Part shown: piece after piece, positions 33,549 through 45,899 of the stretch
Layout of the letters: each line of letters opens with the position of its first letter
Position numbering within the stretch: the stretch's first letter is position 1
NCBI RefSeq assembly: GCF_021462225.1
Contig: NC_061818.1
Coordinates: 15,277,403-15,341,402 of the forward strand
DNA: 64,000 nt
DNA from: Girardinichthys multiradiatus
Lineage: Eukaryota > Chordata > Actinopteri > Cyprinodontiformes > Goodeidae
Reading direction: 5' to 3'
Notes under the pieces: generated by a model
Database searches by the model: none
What the model saw: the letters and a program-made list of their open reading frames with translations, nothing else
Told to the model about the DNA's origin: nothing
Translations under genes and position numbers: made by a program

Positions 33549-33926
33549 TCGTGACTACTGAAGATCAGCCTTGAGCTAATCTGACATCCAGTGGGTTAAA
33601 GTCAGACTCCACATGAATATTCAGGTTTTACTGGTGATACAGCAATTTACGGATCGGATGATTAGCACAGCATTCTAGCATCCTTCTGCTAGCATTTACA
33701 TATTACTGTATGAGTTTATTTGTTCTCCAGCCTTTTTGATATCTATCTAACAGTGTGTTATTTTTGGAGAAAAAGTCTTATCAGCTACCGTGGTTAACAA
33801 AAAAACAAAAAAAACAACAAAGCAAAAATAATTTTGTCTTGATACAGCATTTTTTTGTTGTTCGTTTTGTGAAATCTATGTATACTTTATTTTCCCTTAT
33901 TTGATTTATGACATATTTGAGTAGGA

Positions 33927-35360
33927 ATGACAGAAGAGTTCGATATAGAACATAATACAGAACTAATGAACATGGGGACACATTCTAGAGGAGTGAGTTT
34001 TGGTAGAGGAACAATGTTATCCACAAGATCACCACCTCATCTAAGTTATATGGGTTCTCCAGGTTATGGCAGAGGGATTCCTACTAACACTCATGAGTGT
34101 GGGGCTGATTTGTTCAATGGGCACAATGTCCAGAGCCCTCATACCTCTTCCCCAATTCATCCCCAGCCTAGTGAAACAGATGCTACATTGAAACATTTAA
34201 GTGTTCTAATCACAGAACTAGGAAAACACATAGGAGATTCAGTCACGGCAAGGCTATTGTTAGATAAAGACACTGTAACTAACCAGAGCAGAGAAGGCGA
34301 ATCCGTACAAGCTTGTGGCACTACAGTTGACCTCACACAACTCACCATGGCACTTAAATGTGATGTTAAAGAACCTCCCATTTTTCGTGGTGATGTAACT
34401 GACAAAAGCTCTGTTCTTGAATGGGTCGATCTTATGTCAATGTATTTGAAAAAGAAGAACGTTAGCATTACAGATCAGCCTGGTGAGATTATGGATAAGT
34501 TAATGGGAAGAGCCAGAGATGTTGTAAGAATAGGTATACGCAGTGACCCTTTGCTCAGTGTCGAACTGCAACCTGAAGCAATTTATGCAATCTTCAAACA
34601 ACATTTCAGTGAATTCACATACTCGTGCTTGCCTTTCGCTGACTTCTATAGTACACTTCCCAGAGCTAATGAGAGTCCAATTGATTACTGGGTTCGTCTG
34701 AATAAAGCAGCTGATATAGCTGAGGAGTGTCTCCAGCGTCAAAGGAAAAGCATAGGTGACATCAGTAAAGAGGTGGCCATGATGTTTGTGAGACACTGCA
34801 ATGAACCTTCACTGTCTGTTGTATTCAAGAACAAATTGGCAGACAGTTGGACAGCTAAAGAGGTGCAAGAGAGGATTGATGAATATCATAGGGAAATTAA
34901 ATTCAAACAAAGTAAATGTACAGCAGAGAGCCACCCCAGACAAGCTGTTTCAGTGATGAGCAATACCACACAGGAGGGTGGGAGAATGGAGACAGAAGTT
35001 ATGATGCATTCCCACAAGCAGAATGTGAGTCAACCCCTACAAAGTGTGGAATTCACTACAATACAGAACAGCATGGAGAAGATGACTGAGATGCTTCGTG
35101 ATGTATTGAGTAGTCTGACTACTTCTTCAAGGCCTACTGCCTTCCGAGGCCACAATAACTCATTCCAGAGAAGGAGGGTCTCGGGGCCCAGAGGTTGTAG
35201 CATCTGTAGTGAAAGCTCTCACTCTACTATCGCTCACTGCCAGCTACATCGCTTGTGTTTTCTATGACACCAGCCAGGCCACATTAAGTTTCAGTGCATT
35301 AACTTGTCCTCTCCACTGAATCAGTGTGCATCAATCTCTCCTTCCCATCAGGAAAACTAG
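33927..35360 (+). pseudogene. Gypsy gag, zinc knuckle interrupted by a stop
   Basis: The frame opens with ATG 33927 and runs 446 codons to TGA at 35265-35267, then stays open to TAG 35358-35360. Residues ~155-340 form the capsid-like region ('PPIFRGDVTDKSSVLEWVDL', 'FSEFTYSCLPFADFYSTLPR'). Near the end is a cysteine-rich section; the TGA stands where the second Cys of a C-x2-C-x4-H-x4-C knuckle should be. The remaining Cys and His residues follow in frame. A single third-base change in a Cys codon explains it. The pol frame is -1 relative to gag and overlaps it at 35303-35360, compatible with programmed -1 frameshifting, although no textbook heptamer is present. Confidence 0.85.
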
Positions 35361-38300
35361 ACAGGCCACATTTTGAGAGGGACAATGTGAGCCTGAGTGA
35401 AAATTCCCTCAGCAATGATTTACAGTCAGTATATGAGTCAGCCTGTGAGAGCCTTCCCAGCCAGAAGACAGTAATTCTCCAGAGTACACAGCGTTTAAAT
35501 GGCAGTGATAGTTTGTTCTACACACCTGTAGTAATTAATGGATGTGTAACTGTGTCTGCTATGTTGGATACAGGTTCCATGGCATGTTCTGTGAGTGAGG
35601 CTGTGGAAAAGAAGCTAATTGCTGCAGGCATTTTGAGCAGTGATTTTCAGCAGAATCTAGATCTTGTTTTAATTGGATGTGGAGGACAAAGAGCCCATCC
35701 AAAGAGAGTTTGTGATCTACAGTTTGAAGTATATGGATGCACAGTATATGTGCCCACTTTAGTTGTTCCTGGTCAAGTGGATGAGCTTATCTTAAGAACA
35801 AATGTGATCAAGTATCTGACACATAAACTCAAGGAGTCAGGCAAATACTGGGAAATTATTTCTGAAACTTCTGGTCCTAACAATAAAGGGCATGATGACT
35901 TCCTTTCTATGCTTACTGGGATTCATCAGTGGAAAGGTGAACTTGTGCCTGACATCGTAGGCACAGTTAAACTCAGCAGTGCTGTGACACTGTTGCCTGG
36001 ACATGAACACTTGGTATGGGGAAAGCTCCCGGAGAAGTCACGTGGGGCCCCAGGCTGCACTGTGATTGTTGAACCAACACAGTCTCATTGTATTCCAAGA
36101 AATGTTCTTGTTGGCAGAGTTGTGACTCCCCTGTGGGGTGATGGATGGATCCCTATGAAGGTCATAAACCCAACAGATAAGTCAATCACAATCAAGAGAA
36201 ATGCAAAGCTGGCTGATGTGTACCCATGCTTGGCTGTTGAGGCAATGCAGATCAATGACAGCTCATATCTGAAGTCCAATGGACAACACATCAAAGCTGG
36301 AAAGGATTCAGATTTGTCAGACATGGCTGAGGCCCTGACAGAATATGGCTTAAGTGATCTGAACCTTCATTCTTGTGAGGTATCAGATGGCTGTAAAAGA
36401 GAAATGTTGAAGCTTGCTCTGAAATATTCTGACATCTTCTCAAAGCATAGACTAGATTGTGGTGAAGTGAAAGACTTTGTCCACAGAATCCACCTCATAG
36501 ATGAAAGACCTTTCAAACTTCCTTACAGGCGTGTGCCCCCAGCTCACTACCAAAAGCTGCGGATGACACTGAATGAAATGGAAGACAAGGGCATCATTAG
36601 GAAATCATGCAGTGAGTTTGCTTCACCACTTGTCTTAGTCTGGAAGAGAAATGGAGAACTCCAGATCTGTGCTGACTTCCGATGGCTAAATGCACGTACA
36701 GTGAAGGACGCACACCCTCTTCCACACCAAGCAGATTGTCTTGCTGCTCTGGGAGGCAATGCACTGTTCAGCACTATGGACCTCACGTCTGGGTTTTACA
36801 ATATTCCCCTGCACGAAGAGCACAAGAAGTTCATGAGTATAACAGGCTCCCTCAAGGACTTTGTAATAGCCCAGCTAGCTTAATGTGCATGATGATGATG
36901 ATTTTTGGAGATCAGAATTTCATGAGCTTACTTTGTTACGTTGATGACTTGTTGGTTTTCGCACCCAGTGAGGAGGAGGCCATAAAGAGGCTTGAGATGG
37001 TCTTTGAACGGTTGCGTACACACAACCCAAACTGGCCCCCAAGAAGTGTCACCTTCTGTGCCACTCAGTCCACTTCTTGGGCCATGTCATTGATAGCAGT
37101 GTTGTGTCAACAGACCCTGCCAAAGTAGAAGCTATAAATAAGATGTCCAAGTCAGATCTGATGTTTCCTGATAGCCAAATACCCTGCCCTAAGAGGATCA
37201 AGTCGTTCCTGGGCTTAGTCATGGAGTACCAACGTTTTATCCCAAGCTGCTCTTCTGTGGCAAAGCCTCTCTTTGGACTGACATCTGAAACAAAGAACAA
37301 CAGCTCAAACAAAGGGAGAGGCCGTAAACGTCCACGTACTTACAAAAAGCTCACAGCTGCAGACTGGACTCCTGAATATGACCAAGCTTTACAAAACCTT
37401 AAAGAAGCACTGCTCAATAATGCTATATTGGCTCACCCTGACTTCTCCAAGCCATTCATCCTTTCCACCGACGCATCGTCTGATGCTTTAGGTGCTGTAC
37501 TATCCCAAGTTACTGAAGGTGATGAACGGGCTTGTCCTATAGCATTTGCCAGTAAGACCTTAAACAAAGCTCAGAGTAAATACTATGCTCACCAGTTGGA
37601 GTTCTTGGCACTAAAATGGGCAGTGTGTGAGAAATTCAGCCATTGGCTGAAAGGTCATGTTTTCACTGCTTGGACAGATAATAACCCACTTGCCCATATC
37701 CTTACCAAACCAAAGCTTGATGCATGTGAGCAACGCTGGGTTGCAAAGCTGGCTGCTTATGATTTTGATATCAAGTACGTACCCGGGCCAAAAAATGTTG
37801 TTGCAGATGTCCTTAGTCGAGAGCCTTTTGTTGGGAGAAGGATAAGTCAGCGTCTGATCAGTGAACCATACAGATGTCTGTTAGAGGAGTCTGAGAGTCT
37901 ATCTGGAAGAGATATTCAAGAGGTTTTCAGAGAGTCAAATATTCGTCAAGCCACCCAGAAACCTTCACGCCAAAGCACAGTAACAGCACCCAACAAAACA
38001 ACCCCTTCAATCAGCTCTTTGTCTGCATCAGAGGTGTCAGCTCTCCTAGATTGTCATAAAAATTGGGATACAGCCACAAGAATCAGATCTACAGTGTTGG
38101 TGGACCACATCCAGAGTGTGATGTCCACTGGCCAAGATGTATTGCCATCATTTTCCAAACAAGATCTTAGGGACAGACAACGAAAAGATGCTGACCTAGC
38201 AAGAGTAATATTCTATGTTGAACGACATCGTAAACCATCAAGGAGGGAGAGAGATAAGGAAACTGTGAGTGCTTTGAGGCCAATATGGCAGTGGGACAAA

Positions 38301-39788
38301 CTGGTGATAGAGGACAGTATTTTATACCGTGTGTCTAAGGATCTAATCACCAGGAAGAAGAGACACCAATACATTGTGCCTTTGTCACTCAGAGAGGATG
38401 CTTTACATGGGTGTCATGACGATGCAGGTCACCAAGGTCAAGACAGAACCTTCTCCCTTGTGAAACAGCGGTTCTACTGGTGTTTTATGGAGAAGGATGT
38501 AAGAGATCATGTTAAGCACTGTGCCAGGTGTGTAGTTGGTAAAACACCAGACCCGGATGGCCGAGCACCACTTGAGATCATAAAAACTACAGCACCATTG
38601 GAATTAGTATGCATAGACTTCTGGACAGCAGAAGATTCGAAGAACCGTACAATTGATGTTCTCGTTGTGACTGACCATTTTACCAAGCTGGCACACGCCT
38701 TCTATTGTCCTGATCAGACAGCCAAGCAAGTAGCATGGAAACTGTGGGATAATTTTTTCTGTTACTATGGATTCCCTGAAAGAATACATTCAGATCAAGG
38801 AGCAAACTTTGAGAGCGAGTTGATGTCAGCCCTTCTTCAGGTCTCTGGTGTAAAAAAGTCTCACACCACAGCCTATCATCCAATGGGAAATGGATCTGCT
38901 GAGCGCTTCAACCGTACCTTGGGGAATATGATTAGAACTCTTCCACCACGTGCAAAACATGTTTGGCCTCAGATGTTACACACCTTGACATTCATGTACA
39001 ATAGCACCATTCATGAGACAACTGGAGTTCCACCTTTTTATCTAATATTCGGCCGAGTTCCCCGCCTCCCTGTTGACGTCCTGTTCAAATCTGCTCTGAG
39101 AGACAACAGTGAAGTCTCATTCCCACAGTTCATCAAAGAGCTAAGAAAAGATCTTCATGAAGCCATGATGGTGGCAGAGAAACATTCAAGTGATGAACAA
39201 AGACGGCAAGCCAACACATACAACAAGAGAGTCAAAAGTGTGGAGATTGAAATTAGTGACAGAGTTCTCTTAGCAAACAAAGCAGAGAGAGCTCGAAGGA
39301 AGCTGGCAGGCATATGGGGAGAAGTGGTCTATACTGTGGTCAGCAGCAATCCTCAGACCCACATCTTTGAAGTCCGCCATCCCATCTCAGGTCAGACAAA
39401 AGTGGTTCACCGTAATTTGTTGCTATGTGTAAACTTCCTGCCAGTCATGCCCGAAGCTGGTGAAAGTGCTTCTCATATCTCATCCTCTGCTTCAGTTGGA
39501 AATGAGGCTGTCGATTTCTCTAGTAAGCAAGATACACAGCCTGCCTCTCTCACTCCTTCTTGTGTATCAGATGAGAATGAAGATGTGAATCTCTCTGGTC
39601 AGCAACTCACACTTGACTGTGCAGTAGACAATACTGTTCGCACTCAGCACTGGGTCTCTCAGATTCCTCACATGGATTCACCTCATCTGCCTGAAGATCA
39701 AGTAGCATCTGCAAACATCGGTGCGACAGATAATATCTTTGAAGATATAGCCAATGATGATTCAGCTTCAACTAGGACATCCCTCTAA
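35303..39788 (+). pseudogene. Gypsy pol: protease, RT, RNase H, integrase, with two frame breaks
   Basis: Protease: 'AMLDTGSMACSVSEAV' (active-site DTG) near 35560. RT: 'LPYRRVPPAHYQKLR', 'FASPLVLVWKRNGELQICAD', 'LFSTMDLTSGFYNIPL', 'YVDDLLVFA' (catalytic) near 36935. RNase H: 'ILSTDASSDALGAVLSQ' near 37465. Integrase: HHCC zinc finger with 'GHQGQDRTF' and 'CARCVVGK' at 38425-38550, then the DDE core with 'VCIDFWTAED', 'HSDQGANFE' and 'NGSAERFNRTL' (38610-38920). Breaks: about 25 bases appear deleted near 36835 just before the 'RLPQGLCNSPAS' box, with loss of frame, and a one-base shift lies near 37028. From there 37077-39788 is fully open through integrase. No chromodomain was recognised at the C-terminus. 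Confidence 0.9.
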
Positions 39789-40270
39789 GTGACCCAGTTC
39801 CTCATGATGGTATGGGATGTCAGAGTATCCAAGAGTATATAAGGCCTAACAATTCTAAAACATGAGCATGACACCGGTTTTGAAGCTGTTAGGACTAGGA
39901 CTGGTCGTGTTGTTCGACCTGTCAGTAGGCTTATCCAATCTATGAACACCCAGACATTGCAGGCACAGACTAAGTTGAGAAATTGGGCGACTTCCTTATT
40001 TAGTGTTAACACAGCGTAGTCTATTAGACGTCCCCTCCTGTGAATGTTTCAATGTACTTTCTTTGCTCCATATATCTCTGAATAATATTTTTGTAGATTG
40101 GTTAGTATAAGTTTTATTTGAATTTTAAAAGTGTATTCGGGTACTTTTTATGTCGTCTGTGATGGGTTTGTGATTAGCACTGCACTACCCTCCTTAGTTC
40201 TTCATTGAACAGCTTTACAGTTCGTCAGAGCACACTTTGTTGTTGGTGTGTTATTCATTCAATTCGTTGA
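39789..40270. other. Junction zone between Gypsy 3' end and LINE ORF1
   Basis: Non-coding, presumably the Gypsy 3' UTR. Neither a polypurine tract nor an LTR copy can be picked out, so the breakpoint remains undefined. Confidence 0.4.
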
Positions 40271-41272
40271 TTATGAGATATGGTGGGACTTATTTGAAAT
40301 TTTGGGGATGTTATTCTGTATGTTTCCTGAATACATTGTGTTTGTTTTGTGATTTTGACATTTTGACAGTACTGTTTCTGATCTAATCAGCCATTGCTCT
40401 GGTGTTGGACTCAGCTGAACTTTTCCTGGAACATCTGTTGGTTTCTTCACTCTTTTTGCAGCTTCTGCATAATTTATATTATTAATGACTTTAACTTGTT
40501 CAATTTCCACTGCTTTTCTCCTTACTTCACATCCTCCATAAGTCACCCTATGTTGCCCTCCACAGTTACAACTATCCTTGTAACTGGATACAAGTATCCT
40601 TTCCATTTTTACATTCATCATACCCATGCTCCCCTCCACACTTTGGACATCTTTGTTTCCCCTTACATGCTGCTGCGATATGTCCATATCTCTGGCATTT
40701 ATAACATCTCAGAGGAGGAGGAATATATGGCCTAACAGGAAAACACATACACCCTACTTTTATTCTTTCAGGAAGAGTAGCTGCTTGAAACTCCAACATC
40801 ACCGAAAGACTTTCCACTCTTTTTCCTTCAACTGTTCTCATCAATCTTTTTATTTTGCTTACTTCACTTCCATAGAAGTGCAAATATCAGCTCTCCAAAC
40901 TTCTTTTTTAACTCTCGAGAGAGAGCTAACGGACTTTAGTTGAATACCTTCATCCTCCTTCCTAAACTTTATGATCATTTTGGACTCCTCCCTAACAACC
41001 CTTTTACAAACCGCAAGATTTTCATCCGAACTATTTTCTTCTAGGCCCCGTTTACTAATTTGTGTCCCTCTCAAAGTATCTTCTTTTTTACTTCTCTCTT
41101 TTCCTGACCCTCTGCTACCACGCACTGGAGTCCAATCTCCAAAATCCATCAAATCATCTCCCTCATCCTCAACCTGAGATGTCATAGCAGTCCAGTCACA
41201 AACCAGTTTTATACCAACAGCCCTGACATGAGATCTGCTATTCACGCTCCACCCAACTCTAGCTCCAGCCAA
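40271..41272 (-). pseudogene. I-clade LINE ORF1 (zinc-knuckle nucleic-acid-binding protein), broken
   Basis: Three minus-strand frames tile the protein: 41272-40859, 40883-40572 and 40687-40271, so there are two frameshifts. The N-terminus is acidic and serine-rich. The middle carries 'PPPLRCYKCQRYGHIAAAC' (C-x2-C-x4-H-x4-C), then 'CPKCGGEHGYDEC', then a third cluster 'CNCGGQH'. Triple gag-like knuckles are typical of ORF1 in I, Jockey and related LINEs, where the protein coats the element RNA. Orientation and order fit the ORF2 fragment at 31745-33325. The ORF1 start is not fixed; 41272 is an in-frame ATG. Confidence 0.75.
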
Positions 41273-42590
41273 TGGATCAAACTCAATTCCTTCTGAAAGA
41301 AGCTCTTACGCCTCCTTCTGGAGATCCACTCCTTTTGAGCCCAGGCTGATTGCTCGCTGATGAGTAACAGCTGCGCCGCAGAACCTGCCGGTCACGCCCT
41401 CAGTAGGAGAAAAAAACACTGCAGAAACACACAGCCTGCACTCAACCACCGTGGATATGACACCATCTTATTGGGCTGGTATTCACAGGACAACCCTTAT
41501 CAGACTGAAATATTATTTAATACAATATTAATATTAAATAATATTTTCATATTCATAATCACAACACTGCTTTTTACCCCCCCAAGTACAAAATTTAAAA
41601 CGTAATTCAAGTACATCTCGTATACTGGACTGTCTAAATATCTAAGCCACTCCAGATTTATTTAAAACGTTTTTATTGTCAGATATCCTAAACAACATTA
41701 ACCATTTTCAAGATCAGCAAGATCAGTCCTACTTGACATTACTTGGTAACCAAGCTACGAAGGTAAAGTGTACTTCATGAATAAACCACTGATTTTATCA
41801 TGATGAATCACCACAAGTTTTGTACATGTTCAGGCTCCATCACACAAAAGGATCACACTTTATTCTTGAAGAGCCCCAGACACCACTCCAAGACCATTAC
41901 GATACCATCCAGACTCCAGCTTTTATGTAGTGAATCTCTAGTTGGTTTTAAGGAAGCCTTATTGTCTGTGGGACTGCTGAGATAAAGCTGTGAAAAGACT
42001 CACATCCTTATCTGTGAAACTTTAGCATCTTTTGACACAGAAGATAAAGTCTAGCTTTCATTCTTTGACCTCATTTCTTATTTTCTTATCCCACGTACTT
42101 CATTCAGATTTTGTTTTAGCAGTTATTTGGCTAACATCCCTCTCTAATTCACTTCATCTTTCCTTCTCTTCATCCCATTAATCATTTAATGTGTTGTTGA
42201 CACAATGCTCTTAAAATAATTGTTAGAAACTGTAAGCTTTATTTTTTAATGTCTTGTTTATAAACGCAATCAATTCAGATATTAAGTTTCAGATATGAAA
42301 CTTACAAGTTAAAGCTTGGGATCCTCAATTATGGTGACCTTGTTCATATAAAAAAATACTTGATGAAAAGAAGGTTGTTTGTCATGTAATGTTGCTCTCT
42401 AGCTGTAGATATTAGGGACTAACATTAAACAAATAATTCTACAAAAACCACCAGTGTTACTTTTAAATTGCAATGTTGCTGAGTTTCACTTAATAACTGT
42501 TTCTAATGGTTTTTATATCCAGATCTCTAGAATAATTAACTCAAACTTCAGATTTTACCACAAAGTATAACCAGTGGAGGCAGGGAGCTC
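41273..42590. other. LINE 5' sequence, then unassigned AT-rich DNA
   Basis: 41273 to about 41450 continues the I-clade LINE upstream of ORF1 (5' UTR or start). Beyond about 41500 no gene, repeat family or motif was recognised. Confidence 0.4.
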
Positions 42591-42649
42591 CTGTATTACA
42601 TTGAATCTGTCCTTAATATTATAAACACTTTCAACTGGTAATTGTACCT

Positions 42650-43300
42650 AATGTTATGTATCATTCCGAGGTAGAGACAGGCAGACTGAACATGCCACCA
42701 GTCCAGAGTAGGGCCTGGCACTGCCCAAACCTGAATGATCCCAGCCCAGACCCCGACCCAGACCCAAATCTGGCCCCCAACAACCCCTGACTCCATCCAC
42801 GGGGACAATAAAGGGATCCACCGGGTCTAAATGAGCAGAACAACCAGAGCCGTCCTACGACGAAACAGTCCCAACCCTAATGAATTCCAACTTTAACCCA
42901 ACCTCTCACCCCCTCCATGAACCCCAACATGAACCTGCTCACATGGCCAACCCCAACCAGGACACAGATATCCAACATATGCCCCTGAACACAAAGGCCA
43001 TGGATCCTCTCCCCACAGGGGCACACCCCCAAAAGAGAGCTCCATCCCAGAAAAACTGATGAAGACAGATCCACATAGTGTGAGCACCTCAAACATTCCC
43101 CACTCCAAGCAACCCCGCCACATCCTGCCCTCCACCACTGGTGATGCAAACCCCCTGCAGGACAGCAGCCAGCACCTCCTGCCCACACACAGAATCCTCA
43201 TGTCTGCATGCAACTTAACATTTACAGGTGGGTGCAGGCACCAGAAATAAAGTTAATTAAATAGATCCCTCTCTGGATGCCATTAGGTGTACCCACCACC
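42650..43300. repeat. C-rich low-complexity repeat
   Basis: Strongly C-rich on the plus strand (for example 'CCCAGACCCCGACCCAGACC'), quite unlike its AT-rich surroundings. Long open frames on both strands are composition artefacts. It may be the 5' UTR of a LINE; I do not recognise the family. Confidence 0.45.
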
Positions 43301-43552
43301 AAGGCCCTACATGTGCATGTCATGAAAATGTTACAAGTAAGAATGTCTAAGTTTTATAATAAAATTTGGGCCCAGGCCACCATGAGACCTCGGAGATGGA
43401 AAACCCTCTCTGCACCCTACTGATGCACCAAAACCCCAAGGCTCTACATGAGTGGTCATGTGATAGAGCGAGTGGAGGGAGGTATCCAGATATGGGGAGG
43501 GAAGGACTTGGGTGCAATTGCTCTCCCACAGAGCCAGCTCCTCATTAGGCAC

Positions 43553-43602
43553 CCCTGTTTACTGAGATCCACCAGAGGAAGGGTGGCTCTCAGTAAACAG
43601 GG
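43553..43602. repeat. Strong hairpin (15-bp perfect arms)
   Basis: Arms CCCTGTTTACTGAGA (43553-43567) and its exact complement (43588-43602), then one mismatch, a further CCACC/GGTGG pairing (43569-43573 with 43582-43586), and an eight-base loop AGAGGAAG. The stem stands in unassigned repeat DNA. Confidence 0.9.
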
Positions 43603-44424
43603 CTATGGCAGCAGCACCACCACCAAGACTTATAGAGCTGGCTCATCCTGGGCAAGGTGCTTGAAAGGGTATGGGAATTAAGAGTAGAGATTCAAGAGTT
43701 TTGTGAAAAAAAATGCCAAGGACATCCCAGAGCTTTCAGATGCACACTGGATGGCAGATCTCGCCTTTAGCTGTTCATACGACTGTCCTAATGAATGAAC
43801 TAAATACTAAGCTAAGTGGCAAGGGCTGCTTGGTGGCAACTTTCATGAGAAAGTTGAAATCTTTTCAAATTCATTAGAGAGCAACATGCCCACTAATTCA
43901 CATGCAAACACTGCAAGAAGTCAATCTAACAGCTAAACACCTCTAAAAGTTTTCATCCATATTAGGAGCACCGCAGGGTCGACTTTTCAAGAAGATTTGA
44001 CCACTACTAAACAGCTGAAACAAATGCACATCATTTCTTCTCCTTTTACTTATAGTGTGGATAATGCACCCATTATAGTCCAGTTTGAACTCATTGATCT
44101 GCAGCCCGATAATCTACAGGCAGAACATTTTAAATTAGTATCACTGTCCTCAGTTTTATTCCTCACTAAAAGAGGAAAAATTTCTACACTCGTCATCCAA
44201 CATTTTTATTGTTAAAGTTCCAGATACAAATCAAGATACAAATCCTTACTGATAATCCCGACTGTGCTGTCCTTCATATATACACCTCAAATATTCAACC
44301 TAACTTCAATGGACTTGTTCAAGCCAAAAAAAGTTAAAATTTCCCCAACTGAACTCTAAAAACTCTGAGATTAACCAAAAAAAAAAAAAAAACACTAGGT
44401 GCAGTTATTGCTGTTTTTTGCATA
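43603..44424. other. Unassigned interval
   Basis: No coding or repeat family recognised; an A-run lies at about 44378-44393. Confidence 0.4.
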
Positions 44425-44745
44425 ACATTTTGGAGTCCAATCTCCGAAATCCATCTCATAATCTCCCTCATCCTCAACCTGAGACGCCATCACAGTCCAG
44501 TCACAAACCAGTTTTATACCAACCGCCCCGACGCGAAATCTGCTATTCACGCTCTACCCAACTCGTGCTCCAGCCAACGGATCCCTCCAACCACCACCGA
44601 AAATGTGGACTTCTTCTCCCTGACTGTCAGCCTCCGCGAGCTTCCGTTCAGTGAACACCTCCCTCCTCCTCTGTGTCCAAAGTCTTCTGGTTTGAAATTA
44701 TTCAAAACGATTTGGCTCCAGAAGGCCAATCAAGATGGAGGGGAG
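44425..44745 (-). mobile_element. I-clade LINE 5' fragment (start of ORF1)
   Basis: 44430-44580 is closely similar to 41127-41275, the N-terminal ORF1 part of the LINE above, in the same orientation. It then continues upstream to about 44745. It starts abruptly at 44425 after an A-run. A second, independent copy of the family's 5' end. Confidence 0.75.
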
Positions 44746-45899
44746 AGACAGACAGTGTAGGGGCAGAAAGCTGTGTTTGAATAGATTAAAAGTGTTATTA
44801 TTGTGTTTACCATTATAAGAATTCTGTGAATTCTTTCTTCTGTGCATAAGGAAATAGGCCTGTCTGGAAACAGATTACATTAGGGAAAAGTTATTGGCGA
44901 GAGGTAAAGACTAATGGGTTTGTTATTGCAGGAAATCTTGTGATGCCCTGACTCTGCCAGGTCAACGTGACATTAGAAGTTTTACATCCAGATAAGTAAT
45001 GAGAATGTTGTTATAAACTGTCACATAGGCCAATCTGATGTTTTCCAGATGTTTGGCTGAATGTGTATTCTCGGAAAAGTAGAGAAAGCAATGTTGTGGA
45101 TGCCAGAAGTTTTACGTAAAAGAGTATGATGATTTCAATTGGTCAATAGAATCCAAATACACACCAATGCGTTGGATCTGTAAAAAAACCGCCCCGTAAA
45201 GACTGAACGGGGGGTGACTTCTGGAATTTTTGATGAAGATGATTCGGTGCGCTTTTTGAAGAATAAAGTCCCCTCTCGTGTGGATTGCTTCAAGGGAGAA
45301 TATTTCTGAGTACTGTCTTAATTATTTTAGCTCAGTGATCAGACCGCCCGCTCCTAAAACAGCAGGTAGATGAAAAGTGCGCTCCAGACCACGTGTTGAT
45401 TTCATGTGATTTTGAGCCATTTGGTAAGTTGTTCAGTTTGACGAGGTGTGTGTGGTGCTTTCCCATTGGCTGAGACAGTGGTTAGTATTTTACACGTTTC
45501 TATGCTCGGCTTGAATTTATTGACTTGTTTTACCTGAGTTCTATCGTGTTCGTTTACCAATATACCGCCACATTACTTACGCACAACTCTCGCGAGATCT
45601 CAGCCCCCTTTGTTGTTCAGTTTGACGCGGTGAGTGTGGTGCTTTACCATTGGCTGCTGAGTAGCAGGGTTAAACCATTTCTGTCAGCCAGAGGGGGTTT
45701 ACCTGACATTATTTAACATAGTAAGCCTGATAGTTCTTGGTCCTTTTCTCCCTTCTGTGTGTAGCCTATTGAAATGTAATAATTTGAGTGCAATTTTATG
45801 ACAAAATACATTGTAAAGTCATAAATTATTTTCATAAAGATACATTACCTCGTTTTGCTCCATTACTGCCTCTTTTGTACACATGTATGTAATTTGAAA
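44746..45899. other. Unassigned interval, possibly an old LTR
   Basis: 45180-45310 contains 'GAATAAAGTCCCCTCTCGTG', an AATAAA signal followed by GT-rich sequence as in the end of an R region, so a solo LTR is possible. 45428-45474 and 45612-45658 are direct repeats with inverted CCAAT boxes. No coding sequence recognised. Confidence 0.35.
45428..45658. repeat. Pair of ~47-bp direct repeats containing CCAAT boxes
   Basis: 'GTTGTTCAGTTTGACG' then 'GTGTGGTGCTTT' then 'CCATTGGCTG' occurs at 45428-45474 and again at 45612-45658 with few changes. ATTGG is the reverse of the CCAAT box. Whether this is a promoter is unknown. Confidence 0.65.

Larger units (their letters stand above)
33326..40300 (+). 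mobile_element. Ty3/Gypsy LTR retrotransposon, 3' LTR not found
   Basis: A plus-strand element with a short 5' LTR, primer-binding site, gag, then pol in the order protease, RT, RNase H, integrase. That order defines Ty3/Gypsy rather than Copia. It is inserted within an I-clade LINE. No second copy of the 208-bp LTR is visible between 39789 and 41300, so the 3' end is deleted and the right boundary (given as about 40300) is a guess. It has four breaks in gag-pol and is dead. Confidence 0.85.

Noticed and set aside
35351..35357. GGAAAAC as a programmed frameshift site
   Set aside because: It does not satisfy the X-XXY-YYZ rule, and no clear downstream stem was found, so I do not claim it.
42596..43252. 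Overlapping Gly/Trp/Cys-rich and Pro-rich frames on both strands
   Set aside because: Result of strong C-rich composition; no protein family pattern.
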